NCBI GenBank assembly: GCA_021464525.1
Contig: JADRCO010000327.1
Span: 1-37,752, forward strand
Source of the DNA: Rhizophagus sp. LPA8_4_AMF
Taxonomy: Eukaryota > Glomeromycota > Glomeromycetes > Glomerales > Glomeraceae
DNA: 37,752 bases
Direction: 5' to 3'
Every line of letters begins with the position of its first letter. Positions within the stretch are counted from its first letter, which is position 1. The position numbers were made by a program, and so were the translations under genes. The notes beneath the pieces are model-generated. The model was not told the origin of the DNA. It saw only the letters and a list, made by a program, of their open reading frames with translations, and searched no databases. Below, in pieces: positions 10,486-22,385 of the stretch.

Positions 10486-10581
10486 AATTAATTGGAGTCG
10501 AAAAATTAAAAAACTCGAAAGTAGCACTATTAGATTTTGAGGATTCACAAGGTTTAATTAACTATATTGAATATATGAAGT
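10486..10581 (+). pseudogene. Orphan coding-like exon ending at a GTAAGT donor
   Basis: After a TGA, the frame DDDKLIGVEKLKNSKVALLD then FEDSQGLINYIEYM is open and ends exactly at a consensus donor GTAAGT (10582). Upstream in the same frame is MKNPIAND before that TGA. The composition is protein-like. No continuing exon is clear, so it is probably a fragment. I do not recognise the family. Confidence 0.35.
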
Positions 10582-10589
10582 AAGTTATT

Positions 10590-11090
10590 TTTCTAAATAA
10601 GAATTTGAAAAACTCTTAAAAATCATTTAGCTAAAAAGTAACTGTACTATATAATTATTATTATAATATTTCAAAATTACTTTTACTAAAAATAGACCAG
10701 AATATTATGATTGCATAAGATTATATATATAATTATTTTATTGTGATATTAACTAATACGGTTGCAATAGATTGTTTTTTAATATATTCAAATATATTTA
10801 ATATATTTTTACTTCATTATAATATTAATATAACTAAATAATATATTATTAATAAATAAGTTCAATTAATCAAAGCAAAAGTCTCCTTTTATTAAAATGT
10901 TAATTTTAATAGTACTATCCATATTTTATATATCATACTTCATTTTAGAGGCCATATTTTGAAACTCGGCCCAGGCCTAGCCCAGAAATCTTAAAAAAAA
11001 AACGATTTTTTTTTTTACATATTTTTTTTGTTATTTTAATATTTTAATTTTTGAGTCCTAGATCGGCCCTAAATTTAATTTTGATCGGTC
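10590..11090. other. AT-rich intergenic stretch
   Basis: Mostly A/T words such as atatatt. At 10969-11090 there is a small patch with cggcccaggcctagccc and two atcggcc or atcggtc words. No gene is seen. Confidence 0.4.
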
Positions 11091-11094
11091 AATT

Positions 11095-11880
11095 TTTTAG
11101 GAAATCGAAGAGAGATGAATATAAATTAAGAAAAACAAGTAAAAAATGAAACCAATAAAGTAAAAAAATGAAATCAAGAGAACTATTATGGATATAAAGA
11201 ACAAAGTCATGATGAAGATAAATCGTATAGTGCATGATGAGTTAAAAGAACGAAATAGCAAATCCCACGAAATTAAAGAGCAAAACCGTAATGTTGAAGA
11301 GTAAAACCCATGAAGTTAAAGAGTAGTATAAAGTAAAGAAAATAATAGTTAGTGAAAGCAAAATTAGGAACAAAACAAAGAAAAGAAATTGGAAATGTGC
11401 CTTGCAGAACGAGAATAACATAAGATCTAAAAAAAGTGAGAAAAGGAATTAAAAATAAAAAAACAAACCGAAAAAAAGAAAAAAAGAAAGTAAAGGTACC
11501 AATACCAAATAAAAAAGAAAAAGACCCAAAATGAAGTTAAAGAACAAAACCTGCAAAGTTAAAGTGCGATACAAAGTAAAGGAAATAAAGTTAGTAAGAA
11601 ACAAAATTAAGAAACAAGATAAAGATAGAGAACAGGAGAACGAACTTTAATTCCAAAACTAGAAGAACTCAAAGACCTAAAAAAGAAAAAGAGAATTAGA
11701 AATGAAAAGCACGAAAAAACAAGAAAGAGGAAAAATGTACCTTCGCCGCAGAACTGAAGAACCTAAAGATCTAAGAGAAAGAAAAGAGAATTAGAAATGG
11801 AGAAGCAAGAAACAAAACAACAAAACCAAGAAAAAAGAGGGAGGAAAAACGTAACTTTGACCGCTTAATTCTGAGCTTAA
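11095..11880. repeat. Purine-rich tract made of degenerate tandem units
   Basis: For almost 0.8 kb the plus strand is overwhelmingly A and G. The block from about 11316 (aagttaaagagtagtataaa) returns at about 11558 (aagttaaagtgcgatacaaa), a period near 242 bp. A second motif, gaagaacctaaagatctaag with variants, occurs near 11408, 11665 and 11750. No open frame spans it. The strand bias suggests a repeat array or a former transcript-related tract. Confidence 0.6.
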
Positions 11881-12320
11881 TTATATTGCACTCCTCTCAT
11901 ACGGTATCTCACAAACTGAGTATTATTCAATTTTTATAATATATTGATTTGTTATTTCCAATAAGTATTTCTTCAATCTTCAATTATTATTGCTTTTCTA
12001 ATCTAGAAATATCTTGAACAGCTTAATTTCAAGAATTAGGTACAAAACATTTAAACAATAGGCTTTATAAAGTAATGCTTAGACTGATATTATTGATGTC
12101 AAAATATACACTTTATACTTTTTAAAAGAAATTCCTATATATGAGAACATACAATGATATAATATAAATTTAAATAAATAATAAATTTCAACATTTTTTA
12201 TAATTTTTATACGCTAATTGTTTCGAATCTCTAATCGACTTCAGTTAATCCTTCCTTATTCAATCAAATTTAATAGTAAATTTTATAAATTTTGACCATT
12301 TTGTATCAAATAATTAACAA
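11881..12320. other. AT-rich intergenic stretch
   Basis: Nothing is recognisable. Confidence 0.4.
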
Positions 12321-12339
12321 AGAGATTCTTTATCATAAA

Positions 12340-12510
12340 AAATAAAATTATTAATTGTATTCATTGAGTTTTTTAAATAATTTTTCGTTTCATTAGAACG
12401 TTGATCAATATCATCATATTCACGGTTAAAGAAATCCTTTCCCCAATTTTGGTATATTACGTACCACTTGATTCCATAAAATTAAAGATTCGATGCCTAA
12501 ATAACTCTAA
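12340..12510 (-). pseudogene. Decayed coding-like fragment
   Basis: Two overlapping minus-strand frames look protein-like: LGIESLILWNQVVRNIPKLG in one, then after a shift NREYDDIDQRSNETKNYLKN, followed by SMNTINNFIFYDKESLC and a stop. The frame change in mid-sentence suggests a frameshifted gene remnant. The family is not recognised. Confidence 0.3.
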
Positions 12511-12519
12511 ATTTTATTT

Positions 12520-13390
12520 TACGATTCACATTTATTTTGTAAAGCAATAAATATAATAATTAAATGATTATTGTAGTAAAATGTTCGGCCATGAAATTAA
12601 TATCTTTCAGTTTAACTTTATTCAGTAATAAACCATGTGGTTGACAAACATTTTAAGTAATATTTTCGTCACACGTGACCGGCTATATAAGTGTGACATA
12701 TAAGAGGCTGAAAAAAAGACAGATTAACAATAGAAAACAAAATGAAAAAGTGACATTATGTATGACCTCAACATTGTTACTCAAAGTATACAATCGTCGG
12801 AGATCGGGATTCGGGAGATGCGTTAATTGCCCTAATTCTTTTTTTTTCAGTGATACAAGTCAAAAAGTAACTTTGCATCGGAAATAGATAATTTTCTTAA
12901 TCGAGCAATTTTACTTTGAATATGCAAATTTAATTTTTAAGTGTTACACTGACACTGTAAAATTAGATCGATTATTAATTATCAATCTCCTTTATCTATT
13001 TTGTGATTCCGAAGATTCCGAAGTGATCTTATTGAAATCATTGATACAACTATATAACATTCAAATGTTACCATTTTTGAAAATTTTATTGTATAATAAA
13101 AAAGTAAGAAAATGAAAATACGGATTTTATTATAGGAATTAAGAAAATACGATAATTTTACCAGATCCTTATTTAAATAAAAAACGAATAAACGATATCA
13201 AAATAAAATCTTACGTATAAAAAAATATTTAGTCATTCACAAATATATTCAGATATATACCAAAAAACGAAAAAAATTGATCTTATAAAATAAAATTTAA
13301 ACTTAACTAACTTAACTCTATATTCTATGTAACATAAAGATATAAAAAAACATACATAAAATAAACATACAAAAAAAAACATAAAGCAAA
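12520..13390. other. AT-rich intergenic stretch
   Basis: Frames at 12675-12887 (plus) and 13233-13511 (minus) have no conserved look and are treated as chance. Confidence 0.4.
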
Positions 13391-13397
13391 AAAAAAG

Positions 13398-13562
13398 AGA
13401 TTTTTGCGTGAAATAAAAATTTATCCATATTAAAACCCTTAATAAAGAATGGGAAAAAAGTTTTTCGTGTGAAAAACAAAAAGAATATTTATCTACGTTA
13501 AAAAGTGGCATAAAAGAATGGAGAAAATTTTTTCTCCCAGAAAAATTTTTTGAAAATATTTC
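13398..13562. repeat. Imperfect direct repeat and a dispersed 23-bp word
   Basis: A unit starting at gatttttgcgtgaaa (13399) recurs as gtttttcgtgtgaaa (about 13459), with gaatgg near each end. The tail word agaaaaattttttgaaaata (13541 on) recurs in the same orientation near 19503, so both ends belong to a dispersed repeat. Confidence 0.45.
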
Positions 13563-13579
13563 GGTTCGCCAAGCAATGA

Positions 13580-13912
13580 CTAACCGGGACTACGACTTTT
13601 GATTAATGAATTTACCCCGGTAGTAAAATTGCGATACGGGCGTATTTCTTGGGGACTAGCATTTCTCATCAACGTTCTCGTAGCTTCATTAATAACTAGA
13701 GAATTTGATATCTGTAATTTTTTTGCTTCCTCAGCGACGAAAAAGTGTAATAAACCTCGAATGCTTGTTAGTCTGTTATTAGGTTTTCTTTTATGCGTTA
13801 TATCCTTATACATTCTTCCTGGAAGAATGATAATGGGTGGAAGCGTCAAGACGCCATTAATAGTAAAAACTTGTAAAAGCATAGTAAGTTGGATTTTTGG
13901 AAGGGGATTCAT
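13580..13912 (-). CDS. Short HMG-box-like protein (divergent)
   Basis: The first ATG is at 13910-13912, giving 110 residues; the frame is open 14 codons further up but only from a TTG. Near the middle is LPPIIILPGRMYKD, then KRKPNN at the start of what looks like an HMG box. The C-terminal part has NEATRTLMRNASPQEIRPYR, which fits helix 2 and helix 3 of MATA-HMG boxes (a Trp-like position is Met or Leu here). HMG boxes bend DNA and act as nuclear regulators; arbuscular mycorrhizal fungi have large families of them. The usual aromatic residues of helix 1 are not obvious, so it is divergent or decaying. The opposite strand has a 109-residue frame over the same bases, which I take as the shadow. 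Confidence 0.4.
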   Translation of the reverse strand: MNPLPKIQLTMLLQVFTINGVLTLPPIIILPGRMYKDITHKRKPNNRLTSIRGLLHFFVAEEAKKLQISNSLVINEATRTLMRNASPQEIRPYRNFTTGVNSLIKSRSPG

Positions 13913-13954
13913 AGTGCAAAGGTTATAGAGTATGTAATGTGTAAGAGATGGCAA

Positions 13955-14800
13955 ATTAAATATAACTGTTTCTTTTTGAATTATTACTGTTATTTTTTAA
14001 TTATTAAAAAAAGGACAGAATAAGAGAAGACAACAGAAAGCTTGAAGAAATGAAATGATGGTTTAGTTCGTTCATTTATTTAAATATAAATGAACGCGTG
14101 ATATTGCATACTAAATAATAATATAAATATAATAGACTAATTTTGAACAAAGCAAAATGGAATTCAGTGAAAGACAAGTATATATAGACAAGACTCGGTT
14201 AAGTATTCAAAAAAATAAAATTAAGGTTATCAAATTGGGTGATTAGTCTTATCATCATGGTTAGTTTTCCTATTATCATTTGTTAAAAAAGATTCCCGGA
14301 ATTACTATGTTCCGATAATTCTTCATAGTAGGATTCTATTTCCGTATAAATAATAAACGCGGAATTTACGTGATGAATTCTATATTAGGTATATTAGGTT
14401 TATGTTGCATATTGAATTAGTAAAATAGATTTTGTTTTTTAGTCTTCTTTCTTACCTTTTTTTTTTTAAAAAAAAAAAAAAAAATTGTAATTCGGAGATC
14501 CAACTTGTTATTAATTCCGATTATGTTTTCTACATTTAGTTAGTAATTTACAAAGAAACAATACCATAAATAGTAACACTTTCTTTCTCATTGATTAAGA
14601 TATATAATTGGAAACTTTTGAAAGAAGATCGCTTGTTTAACAAGCTAACTGTCAAACCAATAAATTTGTTTAATTAACTGGCCAATATAAATTATTCAAT
14701 TAATCAAATAATCGAGAAAACTAAAAATAAATATCATTTTTGAAATAAATTATTTCATCATTGAAAACGGCGTAAAATTAGCTCTCTTGAACAAAAAATT
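13955..14800. other. AT-rich stretch with T11A17 palindrome
   Basis: No gene is seen. Eleven T followed by 17 A (14457-14484) forms a self-complementary homopolymer junction. Confidence 0.45.
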
Positions 14801-14804
14801 CGAA

Positions 14805-15425
14805 TACGTTAATTTCGGCCGGAATTAACATAAAATTCAGCCGAACTTAAAATCATCAGCATGAATGACATTATTTATTTAGTTATCTGTTACTAAATCT
14901 TGATAAGATTAATTTTTTGCATTTATTACTTTTTTTGTTTATTTGTTTTTTTTTTTTTTGATCATAAATATTTATGCATATTTACCAAATACGAAATATA
15001 AAGGAAATTAAACACTATATAAGCTACACCGACGAATAATTTTTAAATAAATGTTTTACCAGAAACAAAAACAAATGTATATTTTCTCGACGTTTTTTAA
15101 ATGCTTTCCGGACAAAACAAAAAAATTAACGAAGAATCCATTTGTTTATTTGTATGAAAATAAAAATAAATAATGATATTTAGATTTATTTGAAAATCCG
15201 TATTAATAAATTTCTTAAAGAATTATGCATTCTGTTCTTATAAACGATGGAACACATGATACAATAAATTCTAATTTCGTACCATTCGGGATTTTGACAT
15301 TCGGGATTTTGTACAGATCCCATTAATACATATAACGAAGTTTGATTAAATTTATTTATTTGAGATAAACCGATACCTTCCTAATTCCAGCCGGAATTAA
15401 CTTAGTCTCAGCCGGCACTATTCCG
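14805..15425. repeat. Two copies of a gccggaattaac motif
   Basis: ttaatttcggccggaattaa (14810 on) is a near-perfect palindrome. A related ctaattccagccggaattaa lies near 15379, each followed by a (c/t)(a/t)cagccg word. The rest of the interval is featureless and AT-rich, apart from the CGGGATT fragment listed separately. Confidence 0.4.
15275..15324 (-). repeat. Fragment of the CCCGAA-box MITE family
   Basis: Reverse-complemented, this reads gggatctgtacaaaatcccg then aatgtcaaaatcccgaat and ggtacgaaat. It matches the left end of the complete MITE at 33026 over about 45 bp. The other end is missing, so it is a truncated copy. Confidence 0.65.
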
Positions 15426-16828
15426 CGCATCTACGAGTCAAAAAAAAAAAAAAATTATAACATTGATTGAACAAATTTTTCTTCGATTTCGGCGCAATTT
15501 ATTTAAAGTTTCCATTGTATTGATACTTCGTTTAGACTTTATAATATATAGTTTTGGACATACCGAATTTTTTTTTTTTTTAATATATGAATCATATTTG
15601 ATTTATCGAATATTTGATATAACGCACTGCTAACTTACCCACTTAATAAAAAATATAAATATTGAGTGATTGTCAGAATTAAGATCATAAAAAGACTAGC
15701 CTATTTCAGTGATATAAATGAATTCTAAGTGTATTAATTGCGTTTATGAATTTTTTAATTTCTTAGAATATGATTTCATGTTTCATTTATTGTCTTTCTA
15801 ATAAACTAAATAAATCTAACAACCACTAAAGTTTGTTGCCAAGGAAATTAAAAAAGGTAAAGATTATAAAACGTAGATTTCATTGTTTATAATTATTATA
15901 TGATTTTACAATTTTCAACAAGAAGAAGCAATTGAGTAATTAAAAGAAAAAAATAAACACATATTCCTTATTTCACTTGGAGTACTTATATTTAATAATT
16001 TCTTCTATAAACTTTTTTATTGGTCAAAAATTTATTCAAATGCTATGTCATTTTTTATTATTCTAAAATAAATAAATATGCAATACTTCTATGGCTTTTG
16101 AAATATTAAGAGAAAGAACCTAACATTTAAGTAACAATTATAATTGTATATACTTGTAATGAAAATTTAATAATAAATATCTGTAATATTATCTGTTATA
16201 TAATACCAACATATTACTACATTACTTAATAGAAGATCGAATTTAGATTGCGTAATTTATATGCACTAAACTTTGAAATATTATGACGAAGTTGAACTGA
16301 ATAAATGAAAATAATGAAACACAGAAATTCATATTTTACCTCACAAACAAAGAAATATTTGACTACTTATTAATAAATTATTTCTTCATTTGTATAAGAA
16401 TTTCCAATAACTCTGAGATTTTGTGTACGATGTACTGTAGTTCCAAGTTCCAACGATATGAAAATTCTGAAAGCTGTAGAAAAGTTAAAAAATCCGCTTG
16501 CTCAAATTTTTTCAATATTTGAATCAAAATTGCGTTAAATTATCGAAATTATTTAATTGGAAGAGATTATTCCAATACTATAATACTCCGTAAGCACAGA
16601 AAATTTTGGTTTAACGAGTTTTGGACTCTGGTATAAGTTAATGATAATGATATTATTTATTATAAAAATTTAATTTCATAATATATTTTATAATTTAGAA
16701 ATATTTGTATCATTCTTTCATTAATTGAGCGACTAATTATCAACTTCCAAGAATTCAAATTAATTTAGATAATGTTTTAAAAACATTTTAAATTTAACAA
16801 ATTATTTATTAAAATTTTAATAGAACAA
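15330..16828. other. AT-rich intergenic stretch
   Basis: No coding frame or clear repeat is seen. Confidence 0.4.
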
Positions 16829-16831
16829 TCT

Positions 16832-16958
16832 CACTGTAAAAGATGTTGTTCCTTGTTTTATATTTCCATGTTTTTTCAGTGAATGTATCATTATCACGGA
16901 ATTTTTACGAAAGTCACGGAGAAATAATGAAAATATTCGATAAAAATTTTTTATAGGG
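16832..16958. mobile_element. 127-bp MITE, CACTGTAAAA / TTTTTTATAGGG ends
   Basis: The left end cactgtaaaagatgttgttc and right end ataaaaattttttataggg are an imperfect terminal inverted repeat pair. The left half aligns with the left end of the element at 32804 (ctgtaaaa, ttccatgttttttc). The flanks carry a 3-bp direct repeat tct (16829-16831 and 16959-16961). It belongs to the same family as the copies at 32804 and 33505. Confidence 0.6.
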
Positions 16959-16961
16959 TCT

Positions 16962-17280
16962 AATGAAAAAAATGTTAAATTGTTTTCTGAACTGATCATA
17001 AAAACCTTTAACCGATCCTAACCAGCTACACTACTATAAACGAATCATAATCCGATGTGATAAGGCTAACCGATTATTGATCGGTTAATACATAAATTTT
17101 GCATTCACATGATGTTTAGAAGCTTTATTTCCACTTACCGTATTTGAATATTAAATAACTTGCCATAATTCCCTTATAATTTCATATTCTATATATCGCA
17201 TGACATTTTAGTAGAAGGCCTTTTAAAAATTCATTTAAATTTTAAAACAACTTTTAATAGATAAAATAAGTAATATATTA
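16962..17280. other. AT-rich stretch with ATCGGTTA palindrome
   Basis: taaccgattattgatcggtta (about 17069-17089) is an 8-bp inverted repeat. The word ttaatcggtta recurs at 18180-18213. No gene is seen. Confidence 0.45.
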
Positions 17281-17835
17281 TATCCGGACTTTTCGTCGAA
17301 GTCCGTTTAACGGACGTTTCGCCGAAATATCATTTCACCGAAACCCCTTTTCACCGAATTCCATTTCGCCGAAAAATTATTTATTCTTATTTTATTGTTT
17401 TATACTAAAATAGTATATAAAGAATTTTTTTAGAAAATTTTTAAATTTGATGATTTTTATTAAATTTATCTTCGTTGTTTATAATACATTAATCTTTTTT
17501 TACTTTTCCGTGAATAAATGTTTTCAGGATTCTAAATTTATTTATTATTGCTTAGAAATTAATATCAGTTGCTTGAATGTTAAAGTGATAATATCCTGGA
17601 AAAAAAAAATCTCTAAAAATTGTTTTTTATTATCATTGCGCGATGAATATTTTTCATAGAATGTTAATCGCGGAAAAATGTTCATTCGTCGAAATGGAAT
17701 TTGGTGAAATGGACAATTTGGTGAAATGGGTTCGGTAAAATGCATTTTCGGTGAAACATCCTTCGGCGAAACATCCCTTCGGTGAAATATCCCTTCGATA
17801 AATGGATTTCGGCGAAAAATACCGTGACCGTTATT
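17281..17835. mobile_element. Foldback-like element, copy 1 (TTCGSCGAA arrays)
   Basis: It begins tatccggacttttcgtcgaa. The left array (17281-17375) repeats boxes such as tttcgccgaa and tttcaccgaa every 15-20 bp. After a core of about 300 bp the right array (17661-17830) carries the same boxes reverse-complemented (ttcggcgaaa, ttcggtgaaa). It ends ggatttcggcgaaaaatacc. The frames over the arrays simply translate the repeat. The start sequence and layout match the copy at 31601. No target-site duplication was identified. Confidence 0.75.
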
Positions 17836-19993
17836 TATAAATAAAAGCATTTAATTATGTAAATTATAAAAATATATATAATAAATGATTATTCTTAAAA
17901 GTTCAACTCCACTTTCAACACAACTATACGTTATACGCATACAAATTTATATGTGACAGTGTACTCACTATAATTTTTTAAAAAAATATGTTATTATTGA
18001 GCGTTTTCAAGTATCAGCATTTAATGAGGTTATTTACCATATCTTTAGAAATTGATTTAAAAGATTCAACAGTTTGCGGTTGTGACGGTCTAGATAGAGA
18101 TCATTTCTGCAGTCATTATTCAATTTTCTCAAGATTTTATAGAAAAAATTGACTTTTTACTGTAACAAAATTTAATTGGTTAATTAATCGGTTAAATTAA
18201 TCGGTTAACCGATTGATTTATTGAGTTTTTTTGTTCTTTTAGGAAAATGGTTCAGAAATACCAAATACTGTATATGTACATATTAAAGTATGGGAGGATA
18301 GTTAAAAAAATTAGACTACTATTTATAGTATAAGTAACGACTCGTCAATGATATGAATAAGTCATTATGTGATTTATGTCGTTTCAATCATTGGGGTTAT
18401 GCTGGTCAAAACCTTGTAATTTTGGTTTATACTAGTCACTTTCTAATTTTGGCCTAATTTCAACTTTTACTTTGACAGATTTAGTAAATGATTAATGAAT
18501 AAAATGACAAATATCATTGTGAAATGATTAAATAACATCATTTACTATCACTGTTCTAGGAGATGATTTTAGTTACAAATGAAAGAAAATGAAATTTGAG
18601 AACATTTATTAAAATGGTTGTACAAAATTCAACTCATAGTACAGTACTTCCCAGAATATTAAAATTGATCAAAAATTGTTGATTTAAGATTATTTATATA
18701 TAGGTGAATAACTATATTGGCCATAGGACCGAATGATTGGATGAAAATGGGCCACGTTCACCAATGAATTAATGATGAGCCCTGTGACCGTCACAGCCCC
18801 GAGTTTTCGGAAGATGACGACGAGCAAAATATGTTATTGTTCTGACGCTTTTGATCATGCATTATAACAACAGTCATAAATAAGCTTTATATTTAACTTT
18901 CTACTAATTCCATTTTTATGCTATTTTTAATTCACTTTATATGCTTTACATAATTGAAATAATAAGGTAGAATAAAAAAAATGATATAGTCCTGCATTAT
19001 TGTTATGCTTATAAAAATATCGGTCTATGAAAATCTGCATGATCCTTGGGCTGAACGATAACATCATCTATTACAAGATGGATTATAAAGTGGTTATTGA
19101 CCATTTGACCGAAATCCAAGATGTATTTACATCGTGCAGTAGCATATTTTCATATTTTGTCATAATAAATAGATATTGCGTATCAGATTTAGATTATATT
19201 ATTTTTAAAATACAGTCTCTAACTAATACTATAAATAACCAATGTTAAATGATTTGATTTGTTTTCAAAATTTGATTTTAAATTTGTCAGCTTATTTACA
19301 TAATCTGTTTATTTTGTTACACGAGCCAGTCGAGCCATGCATATTATTCATTAGGCGTAGTTGGCGTTGAGAATTATAAATTTGAATCATTTTCTTTTAT
19401 CCTTCAAGAAAAAAATTATACTTATTTATGTAAACGCTTTAACGTTCTAATATTTGATAATAATATTATTACACTCTTTATGAAGAAAAAAATGTTTTTT
19501 ACGAGAAAAATTTTTTGAAAATATTTCATGAAATAGACAATTTGAATTTATCATAATTTATTTTTCCTGGAATTCGATGATTCCTTTTTGAAAGGTGAGC
19601 CATCAATTAATTTTTTCTTTTTTCAGAAAATTTTTAAATAATAGTATTTATATCAATAAGCTTATATTAAATCGATATTTTATATTTAATAGCTAAATTA
19701 TCGACTTTAATTTGTAATATATTTTTATATTATATCCTCCGTAAATTTTAAACGATTTCTTTTATTCGATCACCGCATTTTTTCACGACAAACACAAATC
19801 CGCACGATTAAATAAATTCAAGATGGTTTATATTATTTTTACGAATTGTTTTATTATATTATAATTAAATAAATCGAAAGAAATTTTATTTGCGATATAA
19901 TCTTCAAGTTGAAATTGACAATGTACAATATATACAATATACACGATAAATAAAATAATATTATCAGTTTAACTAAAAAATTTCACTATTATT

Positions 19994-20083
19994 ATTAAAT
20001 ACAGTTTGTGGTTTTTGTGAAAAAAAAAGCTTACGATCACAAACTGCAAATTAATTATAGCTTGAATCGTTACTGTATTTAAT
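19994..20083. repeat. Nested inverted repeats, 90 bp
   Basis: attaaatacag (19994-20004) pairs perfectly with ctgtatttaat (20073-20083). Inside it cagtttgtg (20002-20010) pairs with cacaaactg (20038-20046). This gives a MITE-like or hairpin structure; no clear flanking duplication was seen. Confidence 0.55.
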
Positions 20084-20569
20084 CGAATTTGAAATAAACA
20101 GGAACAACGCAAATTTTTTCGAATAATTGTCATTGATAGATTGGCCGAGATTAGCCGGTTGGTCTTTATTCATTCCAACCCTTAAAACTGATTAAGAAAG
20201 AACTATTGGTATATCTTTTTTTTTTTTTGTGAATAATTTTGCCTCATAAAGCTGTTTTTTGGGACCCGATAATCAAATTACACAATCATTGATAAATCAT
20301 AATTCATCAGATAAGATTGGCATAGAACTGAATAAGAAAAAATCAGGGGCAGATACACAGATTTTGTGAAACAATTAGAAATAAAGTGAATTTTATAAAG
20401 TATTCCAAATTATTGTATAATAAATAAATAATTCAGATTAGTAAGTTTTTCGCTTGTTAAATTTATTTATTTTTTAAAAAAATTTGCTACTAGTAAAGTT
20501 AATGAAAGAAATCCCTCGTGAGTAATTAATAAATCATTTGTACTTTGTTGAATTATGGGTGCGTTAATC

Positions 20570-20644
20570 GAAAATGCCTTCCATAATGCTGCTTTAATTT
20601 TTGTTTTTTTTAGTTATTTCTGTTTCTTTTAAGAAGGCATTTTC
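20570..20644. repeat. 75-bp element with perfect 12-bp inverted ends
   Basis: gaaaatgccttc (20570-20581) pairs exactly with gaaggcattttc (20633-20644) around a T-rich loop. It may be a small MITE. Confidence 0.6.
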
Positions 20645-21404
20645 TTATATTTAAGGAGGAGATAAGGAAAAAAGATACAAGAATGGTATTTTTGTGATAT
20701 TTAAAATTTAACATTGTATAAACCGCGCATAGTAATAACTAAGAACCGGAACCCGTTGTGAATCTGGAGCGAAAAAAAATTATACCACCTTATTTATCAA
20801 ATTTTACTAATCATTTTTTAATTGTGTTATAAAATACATGATTATATTGTACTTTTTTCGACACATTATAATTTTTCTTTCTTTTATAATAATCTGTTCG
20901 TAACAATCTTGTTGATTTGTTTATAAATGTAGCACAAAATTTCAGTGTGCGGACAACTCGTAATCTTATATGTCACTAACGTTACATACATATATAGTCT
21001 TACGCTTTACTAAACTCTTTTTAAGAATTCCTCCATTTCTCTAGAGTTAGATCTTTTTTGCAAAGGGCGGGCCTTGCATCGGAACGAGCAACATTAGTTG
21101 AATATCATTAGGATTCTAGTAAATCAATGTTTATAACTTCTCTCCATGTATTTAACCATGTTGACCAATTTTCAATAAAATAAAATTCCTTCGCTTCGCA
21201 CAGGACAATAATAGACAATAAAATATATATTCTTTATTAATCCATAGGACGTAAATAAAGGCAATGAATATATTTAGAAAATTCTATTGAAATTTTTTTT
21301 TTTTATAAATGCAGTGTAAAATAAAAAAAATAGACGAAATCATAATCTAATAAAGATCTATGCAAATTAATCCATTAACAAAATTGTTGAGACATAAATT
21401 TAAT

Positions 21405-21685
21405 ATCAGGATATGATTGCCGGGATTATGAAATTTGGGAATATTAAAAATTTCGAATTTCGAGATTGCAGGATTGTCTCATATTTGGATCTTGGTTTTC
21501 GGGTTCTTGAGTGGCTCCAAAAATATATTATAATCCAATGGACCTTCCGAAATCTCGATATCAATAATCTATATCCACTAAAATCATCCTGACAGTTCTA
21601 AAATTCTGGCAAATCAAAATCACAGAATCCTGACGGTTAAAAAACCTTCTGGTAAATCTCGAAATTTAAATGTCTGAATTTATAA
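21405..21685. repeat. Degenerate CGGGATT-box array, left of MULE relic A
   Basis: Plus-oriented words (gccgggattatg, cgagattgcaggatt) at 21410-21480 are followed by minus-oriented words (aaatctcgat, aatcatcctgacag, agaatcctgacgg, aaatctcgaaa) at 21550-21670, spaced roughly 12-25 bp. Confidence 0.55.
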
Positions 21686-21884
21686 TATTTATAGTCCTTT
21701 TAAATTGAAAAAAAAAATTTTATTAATATAATTATTAGCATTATTAACGCAAAATATTTGTAAGTTTAATACAATTATAAATAGAAATTTAATAAAATTA
21801 TGTTGCAAAATATTTATGAGTTTACATCTATTATCTTTTCTTTTAAGCCAAAATATTCATATATTATTCCACATATCTCCCCGG

Positions 21885-22040
21885 TTATCAATAATCTTTT
21901 TTATCAATCAAGCATTTTTTGCTTTGGACGTTACTCGTCATGTCAGCTTGAACATCTACTTGTTTTATTCTTTTTGTAATACCATAAGCTCACAAACTTC
22001 ACATTGTCTTAAAGAAAAATCGATTTTCTTGACTAGTAAT
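21885..22040 (-). pseudogene. MULE transposase relic A (C-terminal piece)
   Basis: Read on the minus strand it gives VCELMVLQKE, a break, then QVDVQADMTS and QSKKCLIDKKD. These align with VCKMIEELQKGQKEVDVQVE and PKQKKRLIDREN near the C-terminus of the intact transposase at 28009-29451. Nucleotide identity is obvious over 21895-22002 (for example gcttgaacatctact against cttgaacatcaact). Stops, a frameshift and a short deletion make it a relic. Confidence 0.7.
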
Positions 22041-22227
22041 ATAAAAAAAAAAATACAATACAAAAATACTATATTAATCGGAATTTAAATTTTACGAATA
22101 TTTTGTGCTAATTTTTAAAGATTTTGGGATAGTAATTTTATTAGCGATGCAAATGGTCGAATGAAAACTTTAAACGATATTATTTTTTAATTATAATACG
22201 CTTAAATGGCTTAATTTAAAGAAATTA

Positions 22228-22385
22228 TTGGATTTGGCTGTCAGAATTTATACGGTCAGAATTTTAGTGTCGAGATTATTGACCGTCAAGTTCATTGATG
22301 TCAGGATTATCCATAATCTAGATCTATTTTTCTATCGTATCATATTAATTGTGCGAAATCCTGAAAATCAAAATCCCAATAAGGC
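22228..22385. repeat. Degenerate CGGGATT-box array, right of MULE relic A
   Basis: Plus-oriented words follow each other: ctgtcagaattta, ggtcagaatttt, gtgtcgagatta, gatgtcaggatta. Two minus-oriented words come at the end (aaatcctgaaa, aaatcccaat). Confidence 0.5.

Larger units (their letters stand above)
17840..21400. other. Long AT-rich intergenic region
   Basis: No gene is supported. Visible pieces are a ttaatcggttaa cluster (18174-18215); a slightly GC-richer patch at 18740-18850 with a plus-strand frame DEPCDRHSPEFSEDDDEQN that may be a coding scrap; a word shared with 13541 at about 19503; and two inverted-repeat elements listed separately (19994 and 20570). Confidence 0.45.

Noticed and set aside
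13560-13640. tRNA-like appearance around ggttcgcc and accgggactacg
   Set aside because: No complete cloverleaf or anticodon stem could be formed.
13599-13928. Plus-strand 109-residue hydrophobic frame
   Set aside because: Overlaps the HMG-like ORF on the other strand; hydrophobicity is what the complement of a basic protein gives. It remains an alternative if the HMG call fails.
15202-15332. Possible attaata duplication around the CCCGAA-box fragment
   Set aside because: The left end of the element is not present there, and the 7-bp AT word is easily met by chance.
17281-17835. CRISPR array
   Set aside because: Boxes vary, spacers are short and related, and the array reverses direction; the genome is eukaryotic.
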